Of a DNA stretch of 64,000 nt, positions 40,176 through 49,772 are shown piece after piece; positions within the stretch are counted from its first letter, which is position 1; each line of letters begins with the position of its first letter. The stretch comes from Helicobacter pylori NCTC 11637 = CCUG 17874 = ATCC 43504 = JCM 12093. GTDB lineage: Bacteria > Campylobacterota > Campylobacteria > Campylobacterales > Helicobacteraceae. The stretch spans positions 992,001 to 1,056,000 of the forward strand of contig NZ_LS483488.1 in assembly GCF_900478295.1 (NCBI RefSeq), given 5' to 3'. Under the pieces are notes generated by a model. It worked only from the letters and a program-made list of their open reading frames with translations, made no database searches and was not told the DNA's origin. Made by a program: the position numbers and the translations under genes.

Positions 40176-40958
40176 TTATCGGTTTCTCTTGTTTTTCAAT
40201 TCCTTGGCGTCTTTTTGATAAGATTCTAAATTCTTTTGAGTGAGCTTTTTGTCTATTTCTTGCATGATATTTGCAAAAATCTTATTCAAAGCGCTCTTGA
40301 TCGCGTCATTAGAATTATCCGTTCCCTTAACCATAGTGCTAACTAACCCCCCGCTATGGCTTGAATGGGTGGTTTTTAAGAATTTTTCTTGAATGTCCAA
40401 CTCGCTCAAATCCATCGTAAAAGAATCTAAAGATTCCCCACTCATAGGCTCTAGTATGGTAACCTTGACAAACCCAGCCGGGATTAAAACCCCTTCCATT
40501 TTGTCCAAACCAGTGGAGAATAATAACCCGGGTTCTGATTTTTTCTGTATGGTCCTTTTAGGATCGGGGCGTAAAACAATTTCGCCATTCATAGCGACGG
40601 CCAAATACCCTTCTTTTTTTTGCGAAAAAGAAAGATCGTCTTTATCGCTGCTATCTACGCTAATAACCTTATAGCCTTGATTTTGCAAGATCTCTTCAAC
40701 CTTAAGCGTGGTTTGATTCTTGAATTTGTTTTCATACTCTTTAGCAATATTATCGCTGTATTGAAAAGCTGGCCTTAAAAGCAAGATCTTTTCATCTAAC
40801 GCTTGAACTTTCTCGCTAGCTGGATGGTAATTCAATTTCAAAGCGACTTCATTGGTTTCAATAATATGCGGGCTGCATCCCACCAACAAAGCCACCACGC
40901 TCGCGCCTAAAAGGCATTTTTTCCATGCAAAATCTTTAAAATGATTATTTGCTTTCAT
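40176..40958 (-). CDS. hpaA: HpaA lipoprotein (neuraminyllactose-binding hemagglutinin homologue)
   Basis: Surface and flagellar-sheath lipoprotein, a major vaccine antigen needed for colonisation in mice. The 260 residues have a signal peptide with lipobox LLVGC and the motif KRTIQKK within [15 protein letters not shown], originally proposed to bind sialic acid. The body alternates strands and long helices. The gene is followed by horG and preceded by its own A/T-rich promoter region at 40959-41076. Confidence 0.97.
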   Translation of the reverse strand: MKANNHFKDFAWKKCLLGASVVALLVGCSPHIIETNEVALKLNYHPASEKVQALDEKILLLRPAFQYSDNIAKEYENKFKNQTTLKVEEILQNQGYKVISVDSSDKDDLSFSQKKEGYLAVAMNGEIVLRPDPKRTIQKKSEPGLLFSTGLDKMEGVLIPAGFVKVTILEPMSGESLDSFTMDLSELDIQEKFLKTTHSSHSGGLVSTMVKGTDNSNDAIKSALNKIFANIMQEIDKKLTQKNLESYQKDAKELKNKRNR

Positions 40959-41076
40959 CGTTCTATCCTTGATTGTAATATTTTAGACTTCTATAACAAC
41001 AAACCCGAAGCAACCAACACGCTTTTGTTGTCAAAATGTTATTTTACCCTAACATCTTTAGATTATCAGTCTTTTT

Positions 41077-41553
41077 CTATTTTTTAGCGTTATAATCCCC
41101 GCTTTTGCCTCCACTTTTATGCTCCAACATCACACCGCTAATTGTCATGCTCTTATCAATGGCTTTCACCATGTCATAAATGGTTAAAAGCCCTATGCTC
41201 ACACTCATTAGCGCTTCCATTTCTACGCCCGTTTTAGCTTGAGTTTTGACTCTCGCATAGAGTTTAAAACTACAAGTCTCTTTTTCTTCTAAAATATCAA
41301 TATCCACCCCATTGAGCATGATTGAATGGCACATGGGAATGAGCTCGCTTGTCTTTTTAGCCCCCATAATCCCAGCAATAATAGCAGTCTGTAACACCGG
41401 ACCCTTTTTGACGCAATGATTGATAATAGCGTCATAAGCCTCTTTATTCATGCTGATACGACCGCTCGCTAGAGCGATTCTTTCAGTGGTTTCCTTATCC
41501 CCTATATCCACCATTTTAGGCTGATTTTCTTCATTCAAATGAGTGAGTAGCAT
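41077..41553 (-). CDS. moaC: Cyclic pyranopterin monophosphate synthase MoaC
   Basis: Converts the MoaA product to cyclic pyranopterin monophosphate. The 158 residues contain [35 protein letters not shown] with the catalytic histidine region and [21 protein letters not shown] with KAIDKSM, all conserved. Last gene of the minus-strand ribA-moaD-moaE-mog-moaC series, 8 nt after mog. Confidence 0.96.
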   Translation of the reverse strand: MLLTHLNEENQPKMVDIGDKETTERIALASGRISMNKEAYDAIINHCVKKGPVLQTAIIAGIMGAKKTSELIPMCHSIMLNGVDIDILEEKETCSFKLYARVKTQAKTGVEMEALMSVSIGLLTIYDMVKAIDKSMTISGVMLEHKSGGKSGDYNAKK

Positions 41554-41561
41554 TTTTTACC

Positions 41562-42092
41562 TCATTGTTTGGGGCGAAACGCTTGAATGTTTTTTTCATT
41601 CACTTGCATATAATTCCCTAAAATCAAATCCACGCAATAAGGAATCGCTGGAAAAACCGCCTCTAAGCATTCTCTAATACTTTTTGGCTTACCAGGGAGA
41701 TTGATAATCAAACTCTTATTCCTGATGCCAGCGCTCTGGCGCGATAGAATCGCTGTAGGCACATATTTTAAACTAGTCATTCGCATAAGCTCTCCAAAAC
41801 CAGGAAGCATTTTTTGGCACACTTTTTCTGTGGCTTCTGGGGTTATATCTCTTAAAGCAGGGCCTGTGCCTCCTGTAGTAACGACTAGATCGCATTGGTA
41901 TTCATCGCACATTTTAATCAGCGATTTTTCAATCAAATCCCTTTCATCAGCGACAATTTCGTAATGAAATTCTAAAGGATTGAGCAGATATTCGCTCAAC
42001 ACTTCTTGTATCGCCTTACCGCTTAAATCTTCATAAATCCCTTTTGACGCTCTATCGCTCGCGCTCAAAACGCCTATATGAATCGTTTGCAT
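41562..42092 (-). CDS. mog: Molybdopterin adenylyltransferase MogA/MoaB
   Basis: Adenylates molybdopterin before molybdenum insertion. The 176 residues contain IGVLSASDRASKGIYEDLSG, the TTGGTGPALRDITPEAT motif of the MPT-binding fold and NLPGKPKSIRECLEAV. Located between moaE (12 nt upstream) and moaC. A separate moeA is not in this window. Confidence 0.94.
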   Translation of the reverse strand: MQTIHIGVLSASDRASKGIYEDLSGKAIQEVLSEYLLNPLEFHYEIVADERDLIEKSLIKMCDEYQCDLVVTTGGTGPALRDITPEATEKVCQKMLPGFGELMRMTSLKYVPTAILSRQSAGIRNKSLIINLPGKPKSIRECLEAVFPAIPYCVDLILGNYMQVNEKNIQAFRPKQ

Positions 42093-42104
42093 TTGAACTC
42101 CTTT

Positions 42105-42542
42105 TTAAGCTAAAAGCCCACTCCCTTTTAAAAGGTGGCTTCTCTCTTTAGCGTAAATGCGTTTATTATGGATTAAATCGTATTTCCAAATAGGGGCGTT
42201 ATGCTTAAAATCTTCAATAAAATCTTGGTATAGTTCTAAAGCATTTTTTCTATTCTTTCCCATTAAAACGCATAAAAATGAGCTTTGTCCTATCAAAACA
42301 TCGCCCAAGCTGTGCGCCATTTTTAACACCACGCCCAAATCTTTGGCTTTATGGTGCCATTTTTCAAACCAAGTCTTTAATAACGCTTCATAAATATCAA
42401 AACTCAAGCCTTGAATGTTATTCTCTCCTCTCACAATCCCAACAAACACACAAAACGCTCCAAAGTTTTTCGCACAAGCTTCCTCTTGATAGGCTTTTAA
42501 AAGCTTGTCAGTATCTAATGCCCCTTGAATGATTTTTAACAC
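42105..42542 (-). CDS. moaE: Molybdopterin synthase catalytic subunit MoaE
   Basis: Inserts the dithiolene sulfurs into cyclic pyranopterin monophosphate with MoaD. The 145 residues include GAFCVFVGIVRGEN, AHSLGDVLIGQSSFLCVLMG, APIWKYDLI and the C-terminal region with the lysines of HNKRIYAKER. Its start directly abuts the moaD stop codon, so the two subunits are coupled in translation. Confidence 0.95.
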   Translation of the reverse strand: MLKIIQGALDTDKLLKAYQEEACAKNFGAFCVFVGIVRGENNIQGLSFDIYEALLKTWFEKWHHKAKDLGVVLKMAHSLGDVLIGQSSFLCVLMGKNRKNALELYQDFIEDFKHNAPIWKYDLIHNKRIYAKERSHLLKGSGLLA

Positions 42543-42767
42543 CTAGCCTCCACAAACCGGTGGCAACAAACTTATCACATCGCCATCTTTTAAAGGCGTG
42601 TTTAAATTGTCTATTAAACGATCATTAAGGGCTATCGCGCAAACGCCCAACCACTCTTTTAAGCCCTCTTTTTCTTGCAAAATCGCTCTTAATTCCTTTA
42701 AATCACCCGCTTTGATGAAAAAATTTTCTTCTTTTATGGGTCCAAAAAATCGCACTTCCACCATCAT
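42543..42767 (-). CDS. moaD: Molybdopterin synthase sulfur-carrier subunit MoaD
   Basis: Ubiquitin-fold sulfur carrier of 74 residues. It begins VEVRFFGPIKEEN and ends LLPPVCGG; the terminal Gly-Gly is adenylated by a MoeB-type enzyme and then thiolated. A likely activating enzyme is the ThiF/MoeB protein at 53.8 kb. Abuts moaE. Confidence 0.95.
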   Translation of the reverse strand: MMVEVRFFGPIKEENFFIKAGDLKELRAILQEKEGLKEWLGVCAIALNDRLIDNLNTPLKDGDVISLLPPVCGG

Positions 42768-42839
42768 TTACCCTTATATTGAATCTTTTAAAAGCATGAT
42801 TTTAATATTTTTAAAACCTCTTTAAAGCGCTCATGGTTT

Positions 42840-43418
42840 TCACAATAAATGCCCCATTTTGAGCTTTTTGACTTCCAAATACCCTTGATTGTGTTCATTA
42901 GCGCACACGATCAAGCTCTCTCTTGTTACCTCAGCGTATTTTTCTAAAGCAGCGATTTTTTTAGGGTTATTCGTGAGCAAGCGCATTTTTTTAATGCCGT
43001 AATATTCTAAAATTTCACCCGCAACACTATAATCCCTTTCATCGTCTTTAAACCCTATCATTTCATTGGCTTGAATGGTATCATAGCCCTTATCTTGCAA
43101 AGCGTAGGCATTGACTTTGTTAAATAGCCCTATCCCACGCCCTTCTTGGCGCAAATAAATCACTAGTCCCCCTTCTTTAGAAATCCTTTCTAACGCCATT
43201 TGCAACGCCCCCCCACAATCGCATTTTTGAGAGCCTAGAGCGTCGCCGGTCAAGCATTCTGAATGCAAACGCACTAAGGGGTTTTGAGAAAAATTAGGGG
43301 TGAAAATGACTAAATGATCTTTAGAGCCATTAGAACCCTTTTCTCTAAAGCACTGGATATAAAACTCCCCAAATTGAGTGGGTAATTTGGCTTGGTTAGA
43401 GACTTCTAATCGTTTCAA
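42840..43418 (-). CDS. ribA: GTP cyclohydrolase II
   Basis: First step of riboflavin synthesis from GTP. The open frame reaches 43475, but the TTG at 43418 has AGGAG 5 nt upstream and gives 192 residues, the family size, starting [16 protein letters not shown]. Zinc ligands lie in [33 protein letters not shown] and the C-terminal [12 protein letters not shown] are conserved. It precedes moaD by 72 nt. A second, degenerate RibA-like domain is fused to RibB at 44.4 kb. Confidence 0.95.
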   Translation of the reverse strand: MKRLEVSNQAKLPTQFGEFYIQCFREKGSNGSKDHLVIFTPNFSQNPLVRLHSECLTGDALGSQKCDCGGALQMALERISKEGGLVIYLRQEGRGIGLFNKVNAYALQDKGYDTIQANEMIGFKDDERDYSVAGEILEYYGIKKMRLLTNNPKKIAALEKYAEVTRESLIVCANEHNQGYLEVKKLKMGHLL

Positions 43419-43507
43419 GGATACTCCTAAAATTAGTTTTAAAAACGCGTCTTTTAAAAAAAGGTATTCTATCAAAACTCTTTATAATTTTCTTAAATTT
43501 TAAGCTC

Positions 43508-44347
43508 TTAAAATTTGTAAGTCAAATTCAAACCATTGGGGCTTAAACCAGAACGGATTTCATGTTTATTATAAATCCCTAAAGCTTCCCCAAGCCCTAA
43601 ATCCCTAATGATAAAACCGATAGGATCCATAAGAGCGATAATTAAACGCCCTAAAAATAAAGAGCCAAAAAGCTTGCCTTCGTTGCGTTGGATATAGCGC
43701 GTGAGCTGGTAAAACCCTTCCCCTAAAATGGAGCCTAATAAAGGCGTGATCACTAAATCCTGCCAGCTAGGCACTTCCACAAACGCTTCCAAACCATATT
43801 CCCAAAAAAGCGTGGAAGTGATAAAAGAAAAAAACGCTGATGCCATCCAGCTAAACCCAGCCATGCGCGGTTGCATATAATACATAGCCCCAAAATAAGG
43901 GTGCAAAATTTCATTAAAAATAAAACTATCGTTGTCTAGTTTTGGCCCCATGCGGACATTTTCAAACCAACTTTTGATCCCAAACTTTTCTTTATCCCAA
44001 TTCGTTACGCTCTCTGGCATGAGATACAGCCCCACAATCCCTATCACCAACGACACGCCTAAAATCCCAACACTCGTGCCTAAATATTTCCAACGGCTAT
44101 TTGGGGCATAAGGGATCGTGTTGCTCCTTTTAAACTTCTTTTTAAAGTGTTGCCAAATAAGATTTTTAGGATTTCGTCTGAGCGTTTCTTCCAATTGAAT
44201 GCTGTTGGCGTTTAAAAAACTACAGCCCAACCCCCAAATAACCACGCAAACTACCCAAATCTTTTGGAAGGTTTTTAGGAATATTTTCAATGATATTTTT
44301 AGGAATGTTTTTAATGAAATCAGCATAAACTCTATTATTACTTTCAT
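43508..44347 (-). CDS. DUF3943-like membrane-associated protein of unknown function
   Basis: A 279-residue protein. The N-terminus is a run of short hydrophobic-basic repeats (LKTFLKISLKIFLKTFQK) from a 24-bp tandem duplication, then a signal-like segment. The centre has a membrane helix (VGILGVSLVIGIVGLYLMPES) and the C-terminus has NEILHPYFGAMYY, EVPSWQDLVITPLLGSILGE and MDPIGFIIRDLG, the pattern of DUF3943 proteins of unknown function. The true start is uncertain: no good Shine-Dalgarno precedes the first ATG, and the internal ATG 21 nt later is equally possible. Corresponds to HP0803. Confidence 0.7.
   Translation of the reverse strand: MKVIIEFMLISLKTFLKISLKIFLKTFQKIWVVCVVIWGLGCSFLNANSIQLEETLRRNPKNLIWQHFKKKFKRSNTIPYAPNSRWKYLGTSVGILGVSLVIGIVGLYLMPESVTNWDKEKFGIKSWFENVRMGPKLDNDSFIFNEILHPYFGAMYYMQPRMAGFSWMASAFFSFITSTLFWEYGLEAFVEVPSWQDLVITPLLGSILGEGFYQLTRYIQRNEGKLFGSLFLGRLIIALMDPIGFIIRDLGLGEALGIYNKHEIRSGLSPNGLNLTYKF
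44272..44319. repeat. 24-bp tandem duplication in the N-terminus of the DUF3943-like gene
   Basis: Units 44272-44295 and 44296-44319 (each starting TTTTTAGGAAT on the plus strand) match at about 20 of 24 bases. They encode the repeated FLK-I/T-F-hydrophobic pattern before the signal-like segment. In-frame, so copy changes would lengthen or shorten the basic leader. Confidence 0.7.
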
Positions 44348-44435
44348 CAGGTTGCAAACTTTATTGCTTGACTTAAAAAGAGTTTATTATACCTTAAAAA
44401 CATTACAACACATTCAATAAAACTTAACAAGCCTC

Positions 44436-45470
44436 TTAAAGGCTAATCGTTTCTACAAGCTTAAGCCCAAACCCGCTCAAAGCCTTATACTGCCTGTCTT
44501 CAGAAGAGCTTAAAAGCCTGAAATCCTTTATCCCCAAATTTTTTAACACTAACGCCCCGATCCCAAAATCTTTAACGATATTGTTTTCTTTAGAATGCGT
44601 GTTCATAAAGATCAAATAACCCCCTTCGCGCTTCAAATATTCTAACGCCTTAAAAAACGCTTCAAACGCTCCAGTCGTTAAAAAATCAAAATCCTCTTTG
44701 ATAGGGTGGAAACGCACTAAAGGGGCTAGATCATTGGTTTTTGTGCCCTTAAATTTAAAAGCGTAATGGTTTTTTTGCTGGTGGTCCAAAAAAGTGTAGC
44801 ATTGCGTTTGGTGTTTTAAAAATTCTCTTTCTTCTTGGCAAAACATTTTCAGCAAACTTTCATTTTCCAAACGATAGCTAATCAAATCAGAAACATAGAG
44901 GGTTTTGAGGTTATGTTTAATGGCAAAATCGCTCAAAAATTTATCCCCTCTCCTCGCCATAGAGCCATCTTCTTTCATGATTTCACAAATCACGCTCACG
45001 GGCTTTAATCCGGCTAATTTGCATAAATCCACGCTCGCTTCAGTATGGCCCGTGCGCGCTAACACGCCCCCGTCTTTGGCGATTAAAGGGAAAATATGCC
45101 CCGGGCGCACAAAATCGCTCGGTTTGGTGGTGTCTTTACACAATAATTCAATCGTTAAATGCCTTTCAAAAGCAGAAATCCCGGTTTTGGCTTCTTTAGC
45201 GTCAATGGACACCGTGAAAGCGGTCTCATGGTTAGAATCATTCACGCTAACCATAGGGGGTAATTCAAATTTTTTCGCTAAATCTTTGGTCAAAGACACG
45301 CAAATCAACCCCCTAGCATGCGTGGCCATGAAATTGATTTTCTCAGGGGTAGAAAAAATCCCAGCCAAAACCAAATCCCCCTCATTTTCTCTGTCTTCAT
45401 CGTCCATAACAATAAGCATTTCGCCATTTTTATACGCCTCTAAAGCTTCAGTAACTCGTTTTAAGATCAT
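44436..45470 (-). CDS. ribBA: 3,4-dihydroxy-2-butanone 4-phosphate synthase with degenerate GTP cyclohydrolase II domain
   Basis: The N-terminal about 200 residues are RibB: the catalytic DDEDRENEGDLVLAG, THARGLICVSL and RPGHIFPLIAKDGGVLARTGHTE are all present. The C-terminal about 140 residues follow the RibA fold but lack the zinc cysteines and the GQEGRGIG-type motif (it reads EYLKREGGYLIFMN), so GTP cyclohydrolase activity is unlikely. The separate ribA nearby supplies that step. The 344-residue length matches bifunctional-type epsilonproteobacterial proteins. Confidence 0.93.
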   Translation of the reverse strand: MILKRVTEALEAYKNGEMLIVMDDEDRENEGDLVLAGIFSTPEKINFMATHARGLICVSLTKDLAKKFELPPMVSVNDSNHETAFTVSIDAKEAKTGISAFERHLTIELLCKDTTKPSDFVRPGHIFPLIAKDGGVLARTGHTEASVDLCKLAGLKPVSVICEIMKEDGSMARRGDKFLSDFAIKHNLKTLYVSDLISYRLENESLLKMFCQEEREFLKHQTQCYTFLDHQQKNHYAFKFKGTKTNDLAPLVRFHPIKEDFDFLTTGAFEAFFKALEYLKREGGYLIFMNTHSKENNIVKDFGIGALVLKNLGIKDFRLLSSSEDRQYKALSGFGLKLVETISL

Positions 45471-45527
45471 TCTAACTCCCTAGTTTTATTCAATGATATT
45501 GAGTTTTATAGAAAAAAGAAATATAGC

Positions 45528-45644
45528 ATGTTTAATAACGATTATTACTTTATTGCTTTATTTAGATACAAACCGCTAAAGCCTTTAAATCAATTGAATG
45601 AAACTCCCCCTATCATGCAAGAAATGCTCAAAGACTTATTCTAA
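45528..45644 (+). other. Possible 38-codon ORF between ribBA and the glycosyltransferase
   Basis: ATG to TAA, encoding an aromatic N-terminal half (YYFIALFRYKPLKPL) and an acidic tail (MQEMLKDLF). The Shine-Dalgarno is weak (AAGAA) and TTATAG lies about 20 nt upstream. Its stop codon overlaps the end of the converging glycosyltransferase gene. The composition looks protein-like; it might be a remnant or a small real gene. Confidence 0.25.
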
Positions 45645-46495
45645 TGTTTGCCAATTCTGATTAATTTTGGGCTATACCTAAAAACTTTATCCAAGATTTT
45701 AACCGCGCTTTTATGCAAAGAACGGCCAATCCTGATACTTAAAGGTAATTTTTTAGGCCTTTGTTTTTCTGTGTTGGAGTTTTGGGAATTCATTCCATCG
45801 CAAGCGATCGCAAATTCTTCTAACACATAGTTTTTGACCCCATGCCAATAATGCCTATCCATCACGCAATCTATGGGCATCACCCATTCTTTCGCGCTGT
45901 ATTTCAATAATTTTTGCGCGGCTTTTGGGGCCAAAACATACCCTTGAGTGCCAATGCCATCTTTAAAATTTAAGATTTGAGAAACCCCTTTAATAAGAGT
46001 TTTTTGTTTAGCCACATTTTCTTCTAAATGCATCAAGCGGATATAGCCTAATTCGTTGATGTGTTGGTAACAAAACTCCAGGCTCTCTTTAAAACGCTCT
46101 TTTACAATAATATCATCTTCTAAAATACAGATCGCTTCATTGAGTTCTATGCATTTTTGCCACAACGAATAATGGCTCGCATAGCACCCAAGCTCCCCAA
46201 ACCCCATCCTCTTCCCGCAATGCTTGAGCGCGTAAAAGAAATTTTTGAACGCGCAAGGGGGGTGTTTTTTATTCTTACAAAAAGCCAATAAATCTTCAAC
46301 CATAAAAGAAGGGTGCAAATGCTCTAAAATCAAGGGGTGTAATTGAGTGGGAGAGATTTTAGAATAGATCGCATCAAAAATTTCATAAGAGATCCCTTGA
46401 AGTTTAAGGCTCTCTAAAAGGGGGGTTATATGAGTTTCTTTTAAAGAAAAATTGTGACAGGTTTTTGGGCTTAAATGAATAATAAAAACACGCAT
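45641..46495 (-). CDS. Glycosyltransferase family 25 (LPS/Lex2B-like)
   Basis: The ATG at 46495 is preferred because AAGG lies a few nt upstream and the protein then begins RVFIIHLSPKTCHNF, the usual start of the family; the open frame extends further. CILEDDIIV carries the metal-binding acidic pair, followed by IRLMHLEENVA and GTQGYVLAPKAAQKLL. The family transfers galactose or glucose onto lipooligosaccharide, and this gene (HP0805) was annotated after the Haemophilus lex2B epitope gene. The donor and acceptor in H. pylori cannot be read from sequence. Confidence 0.85.
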   Translation of the reverse strand: MRVFIIHLSPKTCHNFSLKETHITPLLESLKLQGISYEIFDAIYSKISPTQLHPLILEHLHPSFMVEDLLAFCKNKKHPPCAFKNFFYALKHCGKRMGFGELGCYASHYSLWQKCIELNEAICILEDDIIVKERFKESLEFCYQHINELGYIRLMHLEENVAKQKTLIKGVSQILNFKDGIGTQGYVLAPKAAQKLLKYSAKEWVMPIDCVMDRHYWHGVKNYVLEEFAIACDGMNSQNSNTEKQRPKKLPLSIRIGRSLHKSAVKILDKVFRYSPKLIRIGKH

Positions 46496-46576
46496 GTTAG
46501 CCTTAATTCTTAATACAAATAAAATCAATATTAAACAGACTTACATTCTAGCGCAAATTTTAGTAAAATACGCATC

Positions 46577-47197
46577 ATGTTAGATGATATTCCTATTACC
46601 ATTCAAAAAAGTGAAAAAATCAAAACCCTGAGCTTGAATATCACGCCCTCTTTAGAAGTGATTCTAAAAATGCCCTATTCTTGCTCTCAAACTAGAGCGA
46701 GCGCTTTTTTAAAAGAACAAGAATCTTGGCTAAAAAAAACCCTTTCAGCCATGCAAGAAAAATACTCCCTTTTACACTCGCGCCTAGAAACCTATCAAAA
46801 CAAAATCCTTGTGTTTGATGAGGTGAAAAACGCCAACGATTACACCCTAACAGAGCTTAAAAAAATCTTAAAAACTTATTTGGAGCAAAAACTCCCTTTG
46901 ATCGCTCAAAAAATGCAAACTTCCTATACCGGTTTTAATATTAGAAACAACGCTAAAGTTTTGGGGAGCTGCTCCTATCATAACCGCTTGAGTTTTGCTC
47001 TTTTACTGGTTTGCGCTCAAAAAGAAGCGATTGATTATGTCATCATCCATGAACTCGCCCACACGATCCACAAAAACCATTCCAAAAATTTCTGGCATTG
47101 CGTTCAAATCTTTTGCCCTAATTACCGCACTCTAAGAGAGCGTTTAAAACAAAATATCATTTTTTACGCCCAACTTCTCAAAACATTACAACCCTAA
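46577..47197 (+). CDS. YgjP/WLM-type zinc metallopeptidase-like protein
   Basis: The 206 residues show the YgjP pattern: an N-terminal beta-rich part with KTLSLNITPSLEVILKMPYS, the GSCSYHNRLSFALLLV segment and the zinc motif HELAHTIHKNHSKNFW (HExxH with a third histidine). Such proteins are described as metal-dependent hydrolases, sometimes encoded with restriction systems; here it stands alone. It converges with fecA2 and ends 2 nt from it. Corresponds to HP0806. Confidence 0.85.
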   Translation: MLDDIPITIQKSEKIKTLSLNITPSLEVILKMPYSCSQTRASAFLKEQESWLKKTLSAMQEKYSLLHSRLETYQNKILVFDEVKNANDYTLTELKKILKTYLEQKLPLIAQKMQTSYTGFNIRNNAKVLGSCSYHNRLSFALLLVCAQKEAIDYVIIHELAHTIHKNHSKNFWHCVQIFCPNYRTLRERLKQNIIFYAQLLKTLQP

Positions 47198-47199
47198 AA

Positions 47200-49578
47200 T
47201 TAAAAATTATAGCTCACATACGCTGTGATGCTTCTGGGAGGCGCGGCTTCTTTCCCGTTAGGGCTAGTGCCTATCCCGCTAAACCAATATTTCATGTTAA
47301 AAATGTTATTGATTTGCAAGCTCGCATTAACGCTTTGATTTTTGCGTTCCCACAAAGTGCTAGAAATTTGCAAATTCCACACCCAATACCACGGCGTCAT
47401 GCCCGCTGTTTTGGTAGTGATAGCCCCCATTTTAATCGTGGGCGCGTATTGAGTGAAAGGCACGGTGTTTAACACATCGCTATAAGTTCGGCTATAAAAG
47501 AACGAACTCAACCCGATCGTGGTTTTAGCGTAAGTGTAACTCGCGTCTAAAATGAATTGGTGCGGGCTGACAAAAGGGAGTTTTTTGCCAAAAATATCTT
47601 TTTTAGGCCCTTTAGGATTGGCAGGGTTAGTAACCATCGTGTGGCTGGTGATATTAGCGTCTATGAAAGTGTAAGCCGCATGGAGATTAAGCCCCCTAAT
47701 AGGCGTGTAATACAATTCCAGCTCCACGCCTTGCGATCTCGCATTCACCGGCTCTCTATTATCCCCATAGCGTCCGGTAAAATAATGATTCGCAAAAATC
47801 ACAAAATAATTCGCGTTAAAACTCACTTGATTGTTAAAATAATATCTTGAGCCGCCTTCCATGACATTAAAGATTTGAAAATAATCCGTGCTTGTGCCTA
47901 CAAAACTACCGATATTGCTGAATTGGGGCGGAATGTAGCTTCTTTGATAATTGAAATAAAACAACCAATCCTTAATGGGTTTATAGCCGACATTAACCGC
48001 CGGATTCCATTGGTTATAACGCTCTTTCGTGGTTTTTGGGGTTTGACCCACTTTAAAGGGAGGAATGTCTTTTTTTTCGTAATTTAAAAAAGTGTATCTC
48101 AAGCCCGGCGTGATCGTTAGCATGCCGTTATTGAAATTGATTTCATCGCTGGCATACACAGCGGTATAATTGTTGAAATTATTGAGTGAAGTTCCTGCAT
48201 CAAACCCACTGCCATTATTAGGCATGCTAGGGTTTTTCCTGGTGGTGGATCGGCGGTATAAATCTTCAGTTAAAAACCGCATTCCCATGTTAAAAGTTTG
48301 TTTGACTTTACCGGTATTGACAACGAGATTGAGTTTTGGTTCAAAAGCATTCACCACGAAGCGGCGGATATTGTCAAAAAATTGCCAGCAAGGGCTATTC
48401 GTATCGCTATAAGAATACAGACCGCAATTAGGGTTTTTCGCGCTAATCTCCCCCTTGCCTTTAAAAGGTAAAATCTTATTTTGACTGCTCATATACACGC
48501 TTTGGTATTGGTTAGAAAAGCCAAAATCCCTACTCATGTCATGCGTGAAATAAGTGAATTTAAAATCGCCCCCCACTTTCCTATCCGGATCGCCAAAATA
48601 ATTTTGATACACGATCCCAAAGCGTTTGGCTCGCCCTCCATCTTGATTGTCAGGTCGCTCATTAATGAAGCGGTTATACGCATAATCTTGCGCGCTCAAA
48701 GTGCCAGGATGGTAAGAATTGTATTGATAATATTGGTAATAAGCTTTAAAAGTGTTGGTCGCATTAACCTTTATAACCGCATCCAACAAGTAGTTTTGCA
48801 CCTTTGTAGGGCTGTTTTGCCTGAAACCTTGCCCATTAATCCAATTGCCTTGGGCGCTAATTCCTATATACTTACCCAACATTCCAGCCGTTCGCCCGTA
48901 AGTGTTAAACAGCATTTGGTTTCCTAAAGTTTGGGCTAAAGGCTTGCCCTTTTCTTTAGGATCTACAAAACCCCCTGTGGATGAGCGCCCCCAAAAGGTG
49001 ATCCTTTCAGCCGCTTGATTTTCCCACTCTTTTGGGATTTCTTTAGTGATAACATTCACCACGCCTCCAAAAGTGTTAGGGCCGTATTGGACGCTCGTGC
49101 CCCCTTTAATCACATCAATCCTATCCACTGACTGGAAAGTAACAGGGAAAATCGCCAGTTCAATATTGGAATACGGTGCGCCATAAATAGGGATACCATT
49201 GACTAAAATCATGCCTGTATTGCTATGCCCGTTACCGCCCCCACCAAAACCGCGCACCGAAATTTTAGGCAACACGCCCGTGCCTGTAGCGTCTCTGATT
49301 TGAATCCCTGGCACATTTTGCAAAGCGTTTTCAATATTCAAATTACCCGTTTTTTTGAGCTGTTTGTTGGAAATCACCGTGCGAGAGCTTGTGGAATTAC
49401 GCACCTCTTCGCTTTGATATGAAAGCGGCGCGCTGGAATTGAATTTTTGCTCGGTGGTTGTCACTTTTTGCAAAGTGTGATGCTGTTCTTTTGCACCCAC
49501 CAAAGAATTAAGGAGCAAAAAAGTCAAAGCGTTCAACGCTAAAAAATAAGGGGTTTTTACCCTCAAATAACCATTCAT
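47200..49578 (-). CDS. fecA2: TonB-dependent iron(III) dicitrate-type receptor FecA2
   Basis: Outer-membrane receptor for ferric chelates driven by TonB. The ATG at 49578 has AAAGG 8 nt upstream and leads into a signal peptide (NALTFLLLNSLVGA); an earlier in-frame ATG at 49596 is less likely. The plug domain has SRTVISNKQLKKTGNLNIEN, NVPGIQIRDATGTG, SVRGFGGGGNG and VQYGPNTFGGVVNVITK. The 22-strand barrel ends in aromatic SYNF. H. pylori has three FecA copies; position matches HP0807. Confidence 0.9.
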   Translation of the reverse strand: MNGYLRVKTPYFLALNALTFLLLNSLVGAKEQHHTLQKVTTTEQKFNSSAPLSYQSEEVRNSTSSRTVISNKQLKKTGNLNIENALQNVPGIQIRDATGTGVLPKISVRGFGGGGNGHSNTGMILVNGIPIYGAPYSNIELAIFPVTFQSVDRIDVIKGGTSVQYGPNTFGGVVNVITKEIPKEWENQAAERITFWGRSSTGGFVDPKEKGKPLAQTLGNQMLFNTYGRTAGMLGKYIGISAQGNWINGQGFRQNSPTKVQNYLLDAVIKVNATNTFKAYYQYYQYNSYHPGTLSAQDYAYNRFINERPDNQDGGRAKRFGIVYQNYFGDPDRKVGGDFKFTYFTHDMSRDFGFSNQYQSVYMSSQNKILPFKGKGEISAKNPNCGLYSYSDTNSPCWQFFDNIRRFVVNAFEPKLNLVVNTGKVKQTFNMGMRFLTEDLYRRSTTRKNPSMPNNGSGFDAGTSLNNFNNYTAVYASDEINFNNGMLTITPGLRYTFLNYEKKDIPPFKVGQTPKTTKERYNQWNPAVNVGYKPIKDWLFYFNYQRSYIPPQFSNIGSFVGTSTDYFQIFNVMEGGSRYYFNNQVSFNANYFVIFANHYFTGRYGDNREPVNARSQGVELELYYTPIRGLNLHAAYTFIDANITSHTMVTNPANPKGPKKDIFGKKLPFVSPHQFILDASYTYAKTTIGLSSFFYSRTYSDVLNTVPFTQYAPTIKMGAITTKTAGMTPWYWVWNLQISSTLWERKNQSVNASLQINNIFNMKYWFSGIGTSPNGKEAAPPRSITAYVSYNF

Positions 49579-49613
49579 TATGATAACCTTTCTCATTTAA
49601 TTCAAACCGATGT

Positions 49614-49640
49614 ATACTATCAAAATAATTATTATAATTA
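49614..49640 (-). promoter_or_regulatory. fecA2 promoter region with a Fur/NikR-like A/T dyad
   Basis: ATAATTATTATAATTA (49625-49640) is an almost palindromic TAAT/ATTA run like H. pylori Fur boxes. It overlaps a minus-strand TATAAT (49636-49631); a second -10-like TAGTAT lies at 49619-49614. The position suits repression by a metal regulator, but such A/T runs are common in this genome. Confidence 0.35.
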
Positions 49641-49772
49641 ACTTAAATTTTGAAATTTGACTTTATTGATTTACAATTTGTTATCAAAACGATTTGAAAA
49701 AGGTTTTTAGTGTTTTTTAAACAAGCCGCTAAGCGTTTTTTAAAACAGAATGTTAGTTTTAGAATGCGTTAT

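Noticed and set aside
44905..45483. 192-codon plus-strand frame opposite ribBA
   Set aside because: Antisense to intact catalytic RibB sequence; typical shadow ORF.
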